The notes under the pieces are model-generated. The model was not told the origin of the DNA and did not search any database. It saw only the letters and a program-made list of their open reading frames with translations. The position numbers were made by a program, and so were the translations under genes. A stretch of DNA of 64,000 nt from Haloferax gibbonsii ATCC 33959 (lineage in GTDB: Archaea > Halobacteriota > Halobacteria > Halobacteriales > Haloferacaceae): contig NZ_AOLJ01000015.1 in assembly GCF_000336775.1 (NCBI RefSeq), positions 140,080 through 204,079 on the forward strand, written 5' to 3'. This document shows, in pieces, positions 7,797-16,110 of this stretch; position 1 is the first letter of the stretch; the number at the start of each line of letters is the position of its first letter.

Positions 7797-9929
7797 TTAC
7801 ACCAGTGCGAAGGCGACGAGCGCCAGCGCGGACAGTCCGAGGGCGTACTTCAGCCCGCTGAGGGCGCTGTTGTCTGCCAGTTTTCCGGCGAGGAGTCCGC
7901 TTCCGACCGCCTGAATCAGCGCGGAGTGGAAGAACACCACGTGGAAGTTCGCCAGCGGCACCGACGAGATGCCGATGGGGAGCGACTGTCCGTCCATCGA
8001 CGCGGACGCCGACGGCCCGGTCATCTCGGCGAGGGGGCCGAGGTAGCTCGCACCGAGCATCAGGATGACGAACAGGTAGACGAAGTACCCGATGACGACG
8101 ATGGCGATGTAGGAACCCATCGCGCGACGGCGGGACTTTTCGAGCTTGTACCGGTTGCGGGTGTCCTCCGCGGCGACGCTGAGGACGCGCGAGAGGTCGC
8201 CGCTGGTGCGGCCGCCGCTGGCGATGAGCCGGATGACCCGCGAGAGCTGCGGGACGTTGAGCCGGCTGGCGAACGCCATGAGCGCCGAGTGGGCGTCGTG
8301 GTTCCAGCGGATGTCGTTGCGGAGCGCGCGGAGTTCGTCCGCGAGCGCGCCGTTCGACCACCGGGAGACGAGCGCGAGCGCCTCGACCAGCGAGATACCC
8401 ATCTGGTTGGCGCTCGACAGCAGGTTCAGCGTGTCGGGGAAGCGCCGTTCGAGCGTGCGCTCGCGGCGGGTCCGAAGCTCGTGGAAGACCGTCAGGGGGA
8501 CCGCGACGATGGCGAACGGGAGGACGACGAACCAGACCGTCGTGTTGTACGGGTTCGCGAGCATGGCGTCGAGCGTCGGCGTCGCGAGGCCGAGCACGAA
8601 GACGCCGACGACCGACAGGACCGCGAGGGGCACCGTGACGACCGCCGAGAGGTACGGCTGGCGGCGCATGATGTCGAGCGGGTCGCCGACGAGCGTCCGA
8701 AGCTCGTACACCGCGTTTTCCCGGCGGTAGTCGTCGAGTCGTTCGTCGACGAAGCCGCCGTCGGAGGCGACCTTGCCGCCGCCCCAGCGGGCCTCGCGGG
8801 CGCGCTGGACTTCGCGGCGCATCGCGCCGAGGAAGTTGGCCACGACCGTCCGAATCTCTTCGAGGACGGTCACGTCGTGTTTCGTCCGGACCGTGTCCTG
8901 CGTGTACGGCGAGGAGAGCACGTCCACGAGGAGCAGGAACAACGCCATCCCCAGCGGGAAGATGAGGTAGTTCAGGGCGTACAGCTGGACGAGCGTGTCG
9001 CCGCCGAGGAAGCTGATGACCATCAGGGTGACGATGAGCAGCAGCGGCGCGGCGACGAACGCGGCGACGAACACCTCGGAGAGCATCGACAGCGTCTCGA
9101 TGAAGTCCTCCTGCTCGTCGCGGGCCTCTTCGAGGTACGTCGCGGACTCGCGGTCGAGGAAGGCGGTCACATCGCCGCCGGAGTCGAGGACCGAAAGGAG
9201 GTCGTCGAGGAACTGCTCGAAGTTAATCGAGGGCGTCAGGTTCCGGGAGTTGCGGAGCGCCGTGAACAGGTCGTTGCCGAACAGGTCCATGTCGCGGGCG
9301 ATCATCTCGAACTCGCGGGACACCTCGCCGTAGTCGGGCGCGTCGGCGACGGAGCGGATGACTTCGAGGAAGCTCATCCCGCCGTGGCTGAGCGCGTACA
9401 TGTAGACGATGGCGTGCGGGAGCAGGATGTCGATGCTCCGGCCGCGCATCTCGGCGCGGCTCTTGGGGAGGTAGTACCGGGCGTAGTAGGTCCCGGCGGC
9501 CGCCAATCCGCCGACGAGGCCGACGAGGGCCGCGCCGAGGATGGGCACCTTGTAGGGGAGCAGGGGAACGACGTACTGCGCCGCGATGCCGAAGCTCACG
9601 GGGCTCGACGCGTTCGCCAGCACGCCCGCGCGGGCGAGGACGAAGGTGAGCGCGAGCCCGACGAGCGAGCCGAACACCGCGGTGACGAACGCCAGTTTGA
9701 GCGACTGCGTGAGGTACAGGTCGTAGGTCGTACCCACGCGGGTCTGGTTCAGCCAGCGCTGGAGGTCGCGGTGGCCCGCCGGGTTACGCTTGAAGTACGT
9801 GCGGACGTACCCGTAGCGCTGGCGGAGCCGCTTGACCTCCTCGGGCGACTCGTCGAAGTGTTCGCGCGGGAAGTACTGCTCGACCTCGTAGTCGGGCAGG
9901 GGAACCGAGGACGACGAGTCAGCGGGCAT
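7797..9929 (-). CDS. pilC: type IV pilus/T2SS-F membrane platform protein PilC
   Basis: 710 residues, the inner-membrane platform of an archaeal type IV pilus. After a soluble N-terminus, two hydrophobic segments (about 75-100 and 120-145) precede the first T2SSF-like domain (about 170-300). Two further helices follow near 310-350. A second T2SSF domain lies at about 490-610 with the motif RRFPDTLNLLSSANQMGISL, and a final cluster of membrane segments at about 615-710. The duplicated architecture and length fit haloarchaeal PilC proteins. Its ATG overlaps the end of pilB by 11 bp, and the next pilin-like gene starts 4 nt after its stop. Haloarchaea carry several pilB-pilC pairs; which paralogue this is cannot be told here. 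Confidence 0.88.
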   Translation of the reverse strand: MPADSSSSVPLPDYEVEQYFPREHFDESPEEVKRLRQRYGYVRTYFKRNPAGHRDLQRWLNQTRVGTTYDLYLTQSLKLAFVTAVFGSLVGLALTFVLARAGVLANASSPVSFGIAAQYVVPLLPYKVPILGAALVGLVGGLAAAGTYYARYYLPKSRAEMRGRSIDILLPHAIVYMYALSHGGMSFLEVIRSVADAPDYGEVSREFEMIARDMDLFGNDLFTALRNSRNLTPSINFEQFLDDLLSVLDSGGDVTAFLDRESATYLEEARDEQEDFIETLSMLSEVFVAAFVAAPLLLIVTLMVISFLGGDTLVQLYALNYLIFPLGMALFLLLVDVLSSPYTQDTVRTKHDVTVLEEIRTVVANFLGAMRREVQRAREARWGGGKVASDGGFVDERLDDYRRENAVYELRTLVGDPLDIMRRQPYLSAVVTVPLAVLSVVGVFVLGLATPTLDAMLANPYNTTVWFVVLPFAIVAVPLTVFHELRTRRERTLERRFPDTLNLLSSANQMGISLVEALALVSRWSNGALADELRALRNDIRWNHDAHSALMAFASRLNVPQLSRVIRLIASGGRTSGDLSRVLSVAAEDTRNRYKLEKSRRRAMGSYIAIVVIGYFVYLFVILMLGASYLGPLAEMTGPSASASMDGQSLPIGISSVPLANFHVVFFHSALIQAVGSGLLAGKLADNSALSGLKYALGLSALALVAFALV

Positions 9930-12114
9930 CGTCGGCCTCCCGGTCGTCGTCGTCGCTCACGGCTTCGTCCGCGTCCGAGGCGTCATCGGCCGGCGCGGGG
10001 CCAGCCTCCGCGATATCGTCGAACTCGGTGGCGTCGTCGCTGTCGACGACTTCGGAGTCGTCAGCGTCCGAGGCGTCGTCAGCGACGGCATCGGCATCGT
10101 CATCGCCGACGACTTCCCAGCCATCGGCGGCAGCGTCAGCGTCAGCGTCAGCGTCGCCGTCGCCGTCCGCGCCGTCGTCCAACTCGATGTCGAACAGGTC
10201 AGCGAGCAGGCGCTCGGTCTCGGGCGAGACCTCGATTTCGTCGTCGTCGAGGTCGTCCCCCGCGGCGTCGTCCTCGTCACCCTCGTCGACGGAGACCAGC
10301 GAGGTCTCGGCGTAGACGTGCGCGAGGAGGCCTTCGCGGTCGCGCTCGAAGCGGCGAATCATCGCGGAGACCGTCAGGTAGTCGTCGACGCCCGAGGCGG
10401 CGATGTACCGGAGCACGTCGGCGCGAACGTCGAGTTCGTACTGCAGGTCTGCCTTGGTCCAGCCGCGCTCGGCGGCGATTTCGTCGAGGACGACCGAGTC
10501 GCCGACGCGCTCGTGGGCGTCGTTCTCGGGGTTGCGCTTGAACACGTCGCGGAGTTCGACCTCGCCGTCGTCGTCGACGCCGGCGATTTCGGTGACGGCG
10601 ATGTTCCGGCGGGTCCGGTCGCCGTCGAGGTGAATCTGCTTTTGCACCGAGATGATGTCGAGGTCCGAGAGCATCTGGGCGGGCACGCCGAGGGGCTCGT
10701 TGCGCATGCGGTGGACCACGCCCTCCGAGGAGTCGGCGTGGAACGTCGTGTACGCGGTGTGGCCCGTGGCGATGGAGTGGAAGAACGTCAGTGCGACGCG
10801 TTCTTCCGTGCGAATCTCACCGACCAGCAGGTACTCGGGGCGCTGTCGGAGCGCGGCCTGCAGGAGCGCGTACATCGACACCTCGCCGCGGCCGTCGGCC
10901 GTGAACGTGTCGCGGGTGACGGACTGAATCCAGTTGTCGTGCGGGAGGGTGATTTCGCGCGTGTCCTCGATGGAGACGACCTTCGCGTGGCCGGGGACGA
11001 AGAAGGACACCGCGTTCATCGAGGTGGTCTTCCCGGAGCCCGTGCCGCCCGCGAAGATGAGCGAGCGGTTGTTCTCGATGGCGAGCCAGAAGTACGCCAT
11101 CTGCTCGACGCTGAAGGTGTTCCAGCGCACGAGGTCGACCGGCGACAGCGGCACGTCCGAGAACTTCCGGATGGTGAAGTTCGACCCGCGGGTGGCGACG
11201 TCGGAGCCGAGAGTCAACTGGACGCGGGAGCCGTCCGGGAGGCTCGCGTCGACGAGCGGGTCGGAGACGGTCACCTGCTTGCCCGCGCGTTGCGCGAGGC
11301 GGATGGTGAACGACGAGAGGTCGCCGTCGTCGAAGACGACGTTCGTCGGCACGTCCCGGTAGACGCTGTGGAAGACGTAGACCGGCACGTCGTCGCCGTC
11401 ACAGGAGATGTCTTCGATACCCGGGTCCCGCATCACGGGGTCGATGCGGCCGAAGTGGATGAAGTCGCGGAGCAGGAAGTAAAACAGCTTCCAGAGCGAC
11501 CCCTCTTCGACCGTCGCCGCGTGTTCGGTGATTATCTCGCGGGCCTCGTCGTCGAACACGTCCTCGCGGTCGCCGTCGGCGTCGAGGTCGCGGTACAGGA
11601 GGCTGTTGCGCAGAATCTTCGTCAGGTCGTCGCGCACGAAGTCCTCGAAGTCGTCGAGGCGCGGTTCGCTCACGTGGTACCGGTGTTCGCGCTTCTCGTG
11701 GTCGTACAGGATGGAGACGAACGCGAAGGGCTTGTTCACCCAGTAGTGTTCGACGGCCTCGACGCCCTCGAGGAACGAGAAGTCGAAGAACTGGTCTTCG
11801 ATGAACGCCTCCGAGGGCGTCGGCGCGAACGCCGTCTCGTCGTCGATTTCGGCGAAGAACGCCTTCACCTCGCGGAGGACGGCCTCCCGGAGCGTTTCCG
11901 GGCGGTCTTCGTCCGCCGCTTCGTCGTCGGTGGGGTCTTCGACGGGGCCGTATTCGATGCGGTCCGACGCGGGGACCGGTAGTTCACTCGCGCGGGCGGC
12001 CATCGCCTCCGGACCGGTCGTGGGGACCAGTTCGGCGGTGCCGGCACCGTCTGCTCGGAACGATTCTTCGCCATCGAGGCGGTCAGTCTGGGAGTTCTTG
12101 TCAGGAGACGCCAT
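9919..12114 (-). CDS. pilB: type IV pilus assembly/secretion ATPase PilB (GspE family)
   Basis: 731 residues, the motor ATPase of the operon. The Walker A motif G-G-T-G-S-G-K-T lies near residue 356 and the Walker B-like LLVGEIRTEER near 430. The His box G-H-T-A-Y-T-T-F-H-A near 452 is characteristic of GspE/VirB11 enzymes. An N-terminal domain (about 80-290) precedes the core. The last 130 residues or so (about 600-731) are an extremely acidic Asp/Ala low-complexity tail, unusual for the family core and probably disordered. The start is ATG; an ATACTTAC box about 36 nt upstream may be the promoter. It is the first gene of the four-gene operon. Confidence 0.9.
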   Translation of the reverse strand: MASPDKNSQTDRLDGEESFRADGAGTAELVPTTGPEAMAARASELPVPASDRIEYGPVEDPTDDEAADEDRPETLREAVLREVKAFFAEIDDETAFAPTPSEAFIEDQFFDFSFLEGVEAVEHYWVNKPFAFVSILYDHEKREHRYHVSEPRLDDFEDFVRDDLTKILRNSLLYRDLDADGDREDVFDDEAREIITEHAATVEEGSLWKLFYFLLRDFIHFGRIDPVMRDPGIEDISCDGDDVPVYVFHSVYRDVPTNVVFDDGDLSSFTIRLAQRAGKQVTVSDPLVDASLPDGSRVQLTLGSDVATRGSNFTIRKFSDVPLSPVDLVRWNTFSVEQMAYFWLAIENNRSLIFAGGTGSGKTTSMNAVSFFVPGHAKVVSIEDTREITLPHDNWIQSVTRDTFTADGRGEVSMYALLQAALRQRPEYLLVGEIRTEERVALTFFHSIATGHTAYTTFHADSSEGVVHRMRNEPLGVPAQMLSDLDIISVQKQIHLDGDRTRRNIAVTEIAGVDDDGEVELRDVFKRNPENDAHERVGDSVVLDEIAAERGWTKADLQYELDVRADVLRYIAASGVDDYLTVSAMIRRFERDREGLLAHVYAETSLVSVDEGDEDDAAGDDLDDDEIEVSPETERLLADLFDIELDDGADGDGDADADADAAADGWEVVGDDDADAVADDASDADDSEVVDSDDATEFDDIAEAGPAPADDASDADEAVSDDDDREADDAR

Positions 12115-12502
12115 TCTCTGGAAATACTGAACGGTAGGAACGGCTGTAAGTATGGTGCGACTAGATGAGCGAATTCGGCCGGTTAGGCCCGAACTACCGG
12201 CGTATTCCGGAATTCATCTGGTCCGTTCTCGACGGGGAATCGAGGTGGGGTGGTCACCAACCCCGCCCGCGAGAGAGTGGCAATTGAGTTACAGTATTCG
12301 GCCGCGCGCACCGTTCACGGCCGACGCGTCGGCGAGAAACGACGATATTCAGCGTAAGAACAGTGTTACCAATAGGCACAGGCCGTCTGTCGTCGGAATT
12401 CCATCCTTCAGCCCCGTCGTGGCCTTGCGATTTCGGTCCTTCCTAGCGGGTGGAAACGGGACGAACCTTCAAGAGAAGCGGCGTTGTATGTAAGGATGTA
12501 TT
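12115..12502. other. divergent intergenic region between pilB and the CBS gene
   Basis: 388 bp between two divergently transcribed genes. The one long open frame on the plus strand has Pro/Arg-rich shadow composition and I do not call it. A TATA-like sequence for pilB (minus strand ATACTTAC) lies at about 12148-12156. A 10-nt palindrome ATTCCGGAAT lies at 12204-12213. For the CBS gene, a purine-rich AAGGA element just before the ATG (12492-12496) could be a ribosome-binding site, so its transcript may have a leader. Otherwise I see nothing specific. Confidence 0.4.
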
Positions 12503-13645
12503 ATGGATATTGCTGATATCGCCACTCCTGATTTCATCGAGGTCGACGTTGACGAGCGATTAGGCAAAGTCCGCTCCATCTTCGAGCGGGAAAACCCTAA
12601 GGGCATCATCGTCCAGGACGACGGCGAGTACGCGGGCGTCATCGGTGAGAAGCAGCTCATCAACTCGCACGTCGAAGACAACACCAAAGCGGCCGCGCTG
12701 ACGAAGGCCGTCCCCAAGATAGACCGTCACGAGAACGTGCGCGAGGTCGCGCGCATGCTCGTCGAGGGCAACACGAAGGTCGCGCCGGTCTACGAGGGCG
12801 AAAAACAGTACGGCATCATCACGCAGGACGCCATCCTCGAGGCCGTCCTCGACAACCTCGACGCGCTGACCGTCGAGCAGATTTACACCGACGACGTGGT
12901 CACCATCGGCGAGCGCGACCACCTCGGACAGGCCATCAACCGCCTCCGCGAACACGGCGTCTCGCGGCTGCCGGTCGTCGACCGGGACGGCCGCCTCGCG
13001 GGCATCCTGACCACGTACGACCTCGTCGAGTTCATGGTGCGCGACGAGGGTCGGCAGGGCAAACAGGACCGCCGCGGCGACACCGACCGCATGCTCGACC
13101 TCCCGGTCTACGACCTGATGAGCAGCCCGGCGCGCACGGCGACGCCCGAAGAGAGCGTCCGCGACGCGGTCGCGCGCATGCTGGAACACGACATCGCCGG
13201 GCTCGTCGTCACGCCCGCCGACGACGACGGCGAGGTCCTCGGTGTGGTGACCAAGACCGACGTGCTCCGCGCGCTCACCTACACCGAAGAAGAGCAGATG
13301 GACGTGCAGGTCACGAACATCGGCCTCCTCGAGACGCTGAGCCGCGCCGACATCAACTCGGCCATCACCGAGGTCGCGGACAAGTACCAGCGGATGAGCG
13401 TGCTCCACGCCCACGTCCGCTTCCACGAGCACAAGGAGAAGCTCCGCGGCACGCCGCTCATCCAGTGCCAGATTCGGCTCCGCACGAGCCACGGCCAACT
13501 GGCCGGCAGCGGCGAGGGCTACGGCGCGGAACACGCGTTCCACGTCGCGCTCGACAAGCTCGAACGCAACGTGCTCGAAGTCAAGGGCTTCGAGGCCGAC
13601 GAGCGCTACCGCGGTCAGCTCCTCCGGAAGCTGAACGAGCTGTAA
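12503..13645 (+). CDS. four-CBS-domain protein with HPF/RaiA-like C-terminal domain
   Basis: 380 residues. Four CBS motifs occupy about residues 1-60, 65-120, 125-180 and 195-265, each with the typical strand-helix pattern (for example HGVSRLPVVDRDGRLAGILT). Pairs of CBS domains bind adenosine nucleotides. Residues about 285-375 have a different fold: MSVLHAHVRFHEHKEK and then CQIRLRTSHGQLAGSGEG and AFHVALDKLERNVLEVKG. This strand-strand-helix pattern with a terminal amphipathic helix resembles the S30AE/HPF ribosome-hibernation domain. I infer a nucleotide-sensing protein that may act on the ribosome or another RNA; this is not shown by the sequence. It is monocistronic and convergent with radB. 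A T-run at 13743-13747 probably ends the transcript. Confidence 0.8.
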   Translation: MDIADIATPDFIEVDVDERLGKVRSIFERENPKGIIVQDDGEYAGVIGEKQLINSHVEDNTKAAALTKAVPKIDRHENVREVARMLVEGNTKVAPVYEGEKQYGIITQDAILEAVLDNLDALTVEQIYTDDVVTIGERDHLGQAINRLREHGVSRLPVVDRDGRLAGILTTYDLVEFMVRDEGRQGKQDRRGDTDRMLDLPVYDLMSSPARTATPEESVRDAVARMLEHDIAGLVVTPADDDGEVLGVVTKTDVLRALTYTEEEQMDVQVTNIGLLETLSRADINSAITEVADKYQRMSVLHAHVRFHEHKEKLRGTPLIQCQIRLRTSHGQLAGSGEGYGAEHAFHVALDKLERNVLEVKGFEADERYRGQLLRKLNEL

Positions 13646-13742
13646 CGCCGACGCACCGGTCACACCGGTACGCCCGAAATCGAAACGCGAACGGAACACA
13701 GGAGCAGGATCGGGCCGGGTCGTCCGCCCGGTCGCGTCGACC

Positions 13743-13747
13743 TTTTT
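13743..13747 (+). terminator. T5 run after the CBS gene
   Basis: CGACCTTTTTCTAC sits at the very end of the 102-bp convergent gap, directly against the radB stop codon. It is a plausible weak terminator for the plus-strand CBS transcript. Confidence 0.35.
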
Positions 13748-14437
13748 CTACACGTCAGTCGCCGAGAGCCCGCGGTCCGTTATCTTGAACGTCGCCGTCT
13801 CCCCGGCGGGTTTCGCGCGGTGCTTTTCGAGCGTCGCCCGGCGGTTGCCGCCGCGGAAGCGGTCGAGGCGGACGACGGTGCCGGTCCAGTGTTCGAGGGT
13901 GTGGCCGCCGAGCGCCCGCGTCCGGTCGGTGTCGGGGTCGGAGTACACCTGATTCGTCAGGACGACCGCGAGGTCGTGTTTGCGCGCGAGCGACAGCAGG
14001 TGCGTGACCTGCCGGGCGACCCGACGGAGCGCCTCGCCGCCGTCGCCCTCGGCGGTCCGTTCGAGCCGGTAGAAGCCGGTCGCGGAGTCGAGGACGATGA
14101 GGTCGGCGTTGGGGGCGAACTCCTCGGCGTCGCGGACGGCCTGTTCCTGGTCCTCGAAGTCGTACGCCTCGCTTATCATCAGCCGCGAGGTCACAGACTC
14201 CACGTCCTCGGGGGCGACCGCCTCCGCGAGCTGTTGGAAACGGTCGACCGACAGTCCCTCGGTGTCGATGTAGACGACGGTGCCGCCCGCCGCGGCGACC
14301 CGGACCGCCGCCGAGAGCGCGACGTTGGTCTTGCCGGCCGCGGAGGGGCCGTACACCTGCGTGACGGTGCCGCGTTCGAACCCGCCGTCGAGGAGGTCGT
14401 CGAGCGCCGTGCACCCGGTGGAGACTGACTCTGTCAC
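13748..14437 (-). CDS. radB: DNA repair and recombination protein RadB
   Basis: 229 residues, the archaeal RecA/Rad51-like paralogue consisting of the ATPase core only. Walker A is G30-P-S-A-A-G-K-T37; Walker B is LIVLDSATG near residue 108. The Q-type motif VVLTNQVYSD and a C-terminal basic patch (RFRGGNRRATLEKHR) complete the fold. I chose the GTG at 14437 because the protein then begins TESVSTGC like other RadB proteins and because a CTTTTTC box lies 24-30 nt upstream. The longer frame to 14593 adds an Arg-rich non-protein-like stretch. RadB modulates RadA recombinase and crossover formation. The gene is divergent from the RNase H-fold gene. Confidence 0.92.
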   Translation of the reverse strand: MTESVSTGCTALDDLLDGGFERGTVTQVYGPSAAGKTNVALSAAVRVAAAGGTVVYIDTEGLSVDRFQQLAEAVAPEDVESVTSRLMISEAYDFEDQEQAVRDAEEFAPNADLIVLDSATGFYRLERTAEGDGGEALRRVARQVTHLLSLARKHDLAVVLTNQVYSDPDTDRTRALGGHTLEHWTGTVVRLDRFRGGNRRATLEKHRAKPAGETATFKITDRGLSATDV

Positions 14438-14576
14438 GTCAGGTGGTGGGTGCCACCGGCCGAAAAAGACCCCGGTCGCCCGCCGCGGTACGGGCCGCCG
14501 CTTCGGCGCCAGTCCGCGACCGTCGAGGGCGACCCGCGCACGACGGTTTATTCGTCGCCGTCGCCAAGGGAGGGAC

Positions 14577-15323
14577 GTGATAGTCGTCGCCACCGCGGAC
14601 TTCGACCTCTACCACGAGGCCGTGTCCGAACTCCGGAGCCGAGGAGTCGCCTTTACCACCGTCGAGCCGGGCGACCCGCTTCCCGAGCGGGCGCGGGTCC
14701 TCCTTACCGGCCCGGACGACGACCTCGACGGCGTCGATACCGGCGGCGACGTGACCCGCGTGACCGCGACCGGCGACGACGCGCGCCGCGCCGTCGACGA
14801 GGCGCTCGCGAGCCTCCGCGGCGGCGACGGACGGACCGTCGTCGGGGTGGACCCCGGAACCAGACCCGGCGTCGCCGTCCTCTCGGGCGAGACGGTCGTC
14901 GCCGCGTTCCACGTCCCGCTTTCGGACGCCGTCGAGGTCATCCGCCGCGAGACCGAGGACGCGGTCGACCCCGTGGTCCGCATCGGCGACGGCGCGCGCC
15001 TGCAGGGCGCGAAGCTCATCAACGACCTCGACGACGTCGCGGTCGAACTCGTCGACGAGACCGGAACGACGCCGTACCTCGGGACCGGCGCGCGCGGCAT
15101 GGGCGACGTGCTCGCCGCGGTGAACATCGCCCGCCGGGACGGCGAGCGCATCGAATCCCGCGAGATAGAACCGACCGAGGGCGAACTCACGCGCATCAAG
15201 GCGCGCTCGCGCGAGGCGTCCGAGGACAACCGCACCATCGACGACGCGCTCGCGCGCCGCGTCGCCGGCGGGGAACTGAGCATCGACGAAGCGCTGGACG
15301 AACACCGCTCGCGCGAGGAGTGA
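14577..15323 (+). CDS. predicted RNase H/RuvC-fold protein
   Basis: 248 residues from a GTG start. A TTTATTC box at about 14546-14552 lies about 25-31 nt upstream, the leaderless spacing; the open frame continues further up but runs through the radB promoter. Residues 1-80 form a small alpha/beta domain. From about 87 the motif VVGVDPGTRPGVAVL is the first strand of an RNase H/RuvC-like fold, with D91 the probable first acidic ligand. Further acidic residues occur in IGDGARLQGAKLINDL and GTGARGMGDVLAA. The C-terminus (about 190-248) is charged and helical. It may be a nuclease or a resolvase relative. The neighbouring, divergent radB suggests a DNA-repair context, but function is not established. 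Confidence 0.75.
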   Translation: MIVVATADFDLYHEAVSELRSRGVAFTTVEPGDPLPERARVLLTGPDDDLDGVDTGGDVTRVTATGDDARRAVDEALASLRGGDGRTVVGVDPGTRPGVAVLSGETVVAAFHVPLSDAVEVIRRETEDAVDPVVRIGDGARLQGAKLINDLDDVAVELVDETGTTPYLGTGARGMGDVLAAVNIARRDGERIESREIEPTEGELTRIKARSREASEDNRTIDDALARRVAGGELSIDEALDEHRSREE

Positions 15324-15504
15324 GCGTCGCGGCGGCGGTTTCGACGCCGTTAACGGCCGCCTAACGGTGCTCTACGCGACCGGTCGAGTGGGCCGTGATT
15401 CGAGCGGTCGACGGGGAAAGAACGCTATTAACGTGACTCTCGGTTTATGAGACGCACCCTCCCCGATTCATACCTACGTTCTCCCGACGCGTATCTCGTG
15501 TCGC

Positions 15505-16044
15505 ATGAGCACATCACGCACCCCCGAAGTCGGGCGACGGACGTACCTGAAGGCACTCGGCGTCGGCGCGCTCTCGCTCGGCGCGTTCGCCTCGCCCGCG
15601 GCGGCGCACCGCGGGGCGCTCCAGCGCGAACTCGCGTCGGTTCGGGCGGCCACGTCGAAGTACGCCGACGTTCGGAAGGCCATCGCGGACGGCTACGTCC
15701 TCGGCAGTCCGTTCGTGCCGGGCATGGGCTACCACTACGTGAACCACCACTACATCATCGAGAACTACGACGACGAGGTCGATATCACGAAGCCCGCCGC
15801 GCTCGTCTACGGGAAAAACGAGGGCAACGGCAAGGAGGAACTCGTGCTCGGCGCGGCCGAGTACCTGTTCGACGAAGTGCAAGAATACGAGGGGCCGTTC
15901 CCGGACCCGTTCCACGGCGACAGCGACGACGGCATGTGGGGCTTCGCCGGTGGCCACTGGGGCCTCCACGCGTGGGTCCACGTGAACAACCCCGCGGGGA
16001 CGTTCGCGCCGTTCAACTCCCGGCCGCAGTTCAACGAGAAGTGA
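15505..16044 (+). CDS. Tat-exported, histidine-rich protein of unknown function
   Basis: 179 residues. A twin-arginine signal (R11-R-T-Y-L-K then a hydrophobic Ala/Leu core) ends at A-A-A near residue 34, so the protein is folded before export. The mature part contains clustered aromatic/His motifs: GMGYHYVNHHYI (about 74-85), GMWGFAGGHWGLHAWVH near 142-158, and DPFHGD. This His pattern suggests a metal or haem site but the ligands are not proven. I cannot name the family. It is monocistronic; a CTTTTTTCGG terminator follows at about 16066-16076. Confidence 0.75.
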   Translation: MSTSRTPEVGRRTYLKALGVGALSLGAFASPAAAHRGALQRELASVRAATSKYADVRKAIADGYVLGSPFVPGMGYHYVNHHYIIENYDDEVDITKPAALVYGKNEGNGKEELVLGAAEYLFDEVQEYEGPFPDPFHGDSDDGMWGFAGGHWGLHAWVHVNNPAGTFAPFNSRPQFNEK

Positions 16045-16055
16045 CCTGACGGGTC

Positions 16056-16077
16056 GGCCGCGGCCGCTTTTTTCGGC
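16056..16077 (+). terminator. GC-rich stem and T6 run
   Basis: A GC-rich self-complementary tract GGCCGCGGCC (16056-16065) is followed by CGCTTTTTTCGGC, giving both a stem and an oligo-T run between convergent genes. It is suitable as terminator for the Tat protein gene. Confidence 0.5.
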
Positions 16078-16110
16078 GAATCGTTCCGGACGGTGAGCCT
16101 CGCGAATCGC

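Noticed and set aside
5477..7861. Very long plus-strand frame opposite the pilin-like genes
   Set aside because: Composition (Asp-Val-Asp and Arg-Gly runs) is typical of an antisense shadow in high-GC DNA; the minus strand has domains and tight operon spacing.
7791..10541. Frame of more than 900 codons antisense to pilC
   Set aside because: Half is Arg-rich nonsense; pilC and pilB on the other strand have clear family motifs.
12204..12213. ATTCCGGAAT palindrome as an operator
   Set aside because: Ten bases is expected by chance at this scale and it is not positioned at either promoter.
12152..12493. Possible 113-residue gene between pilB and the CBS gene
   Set aside because: Pro/Arg/Ser-rich, not acidic, overlaps the promoter region of the CBS gene, no TATA box at the right place.
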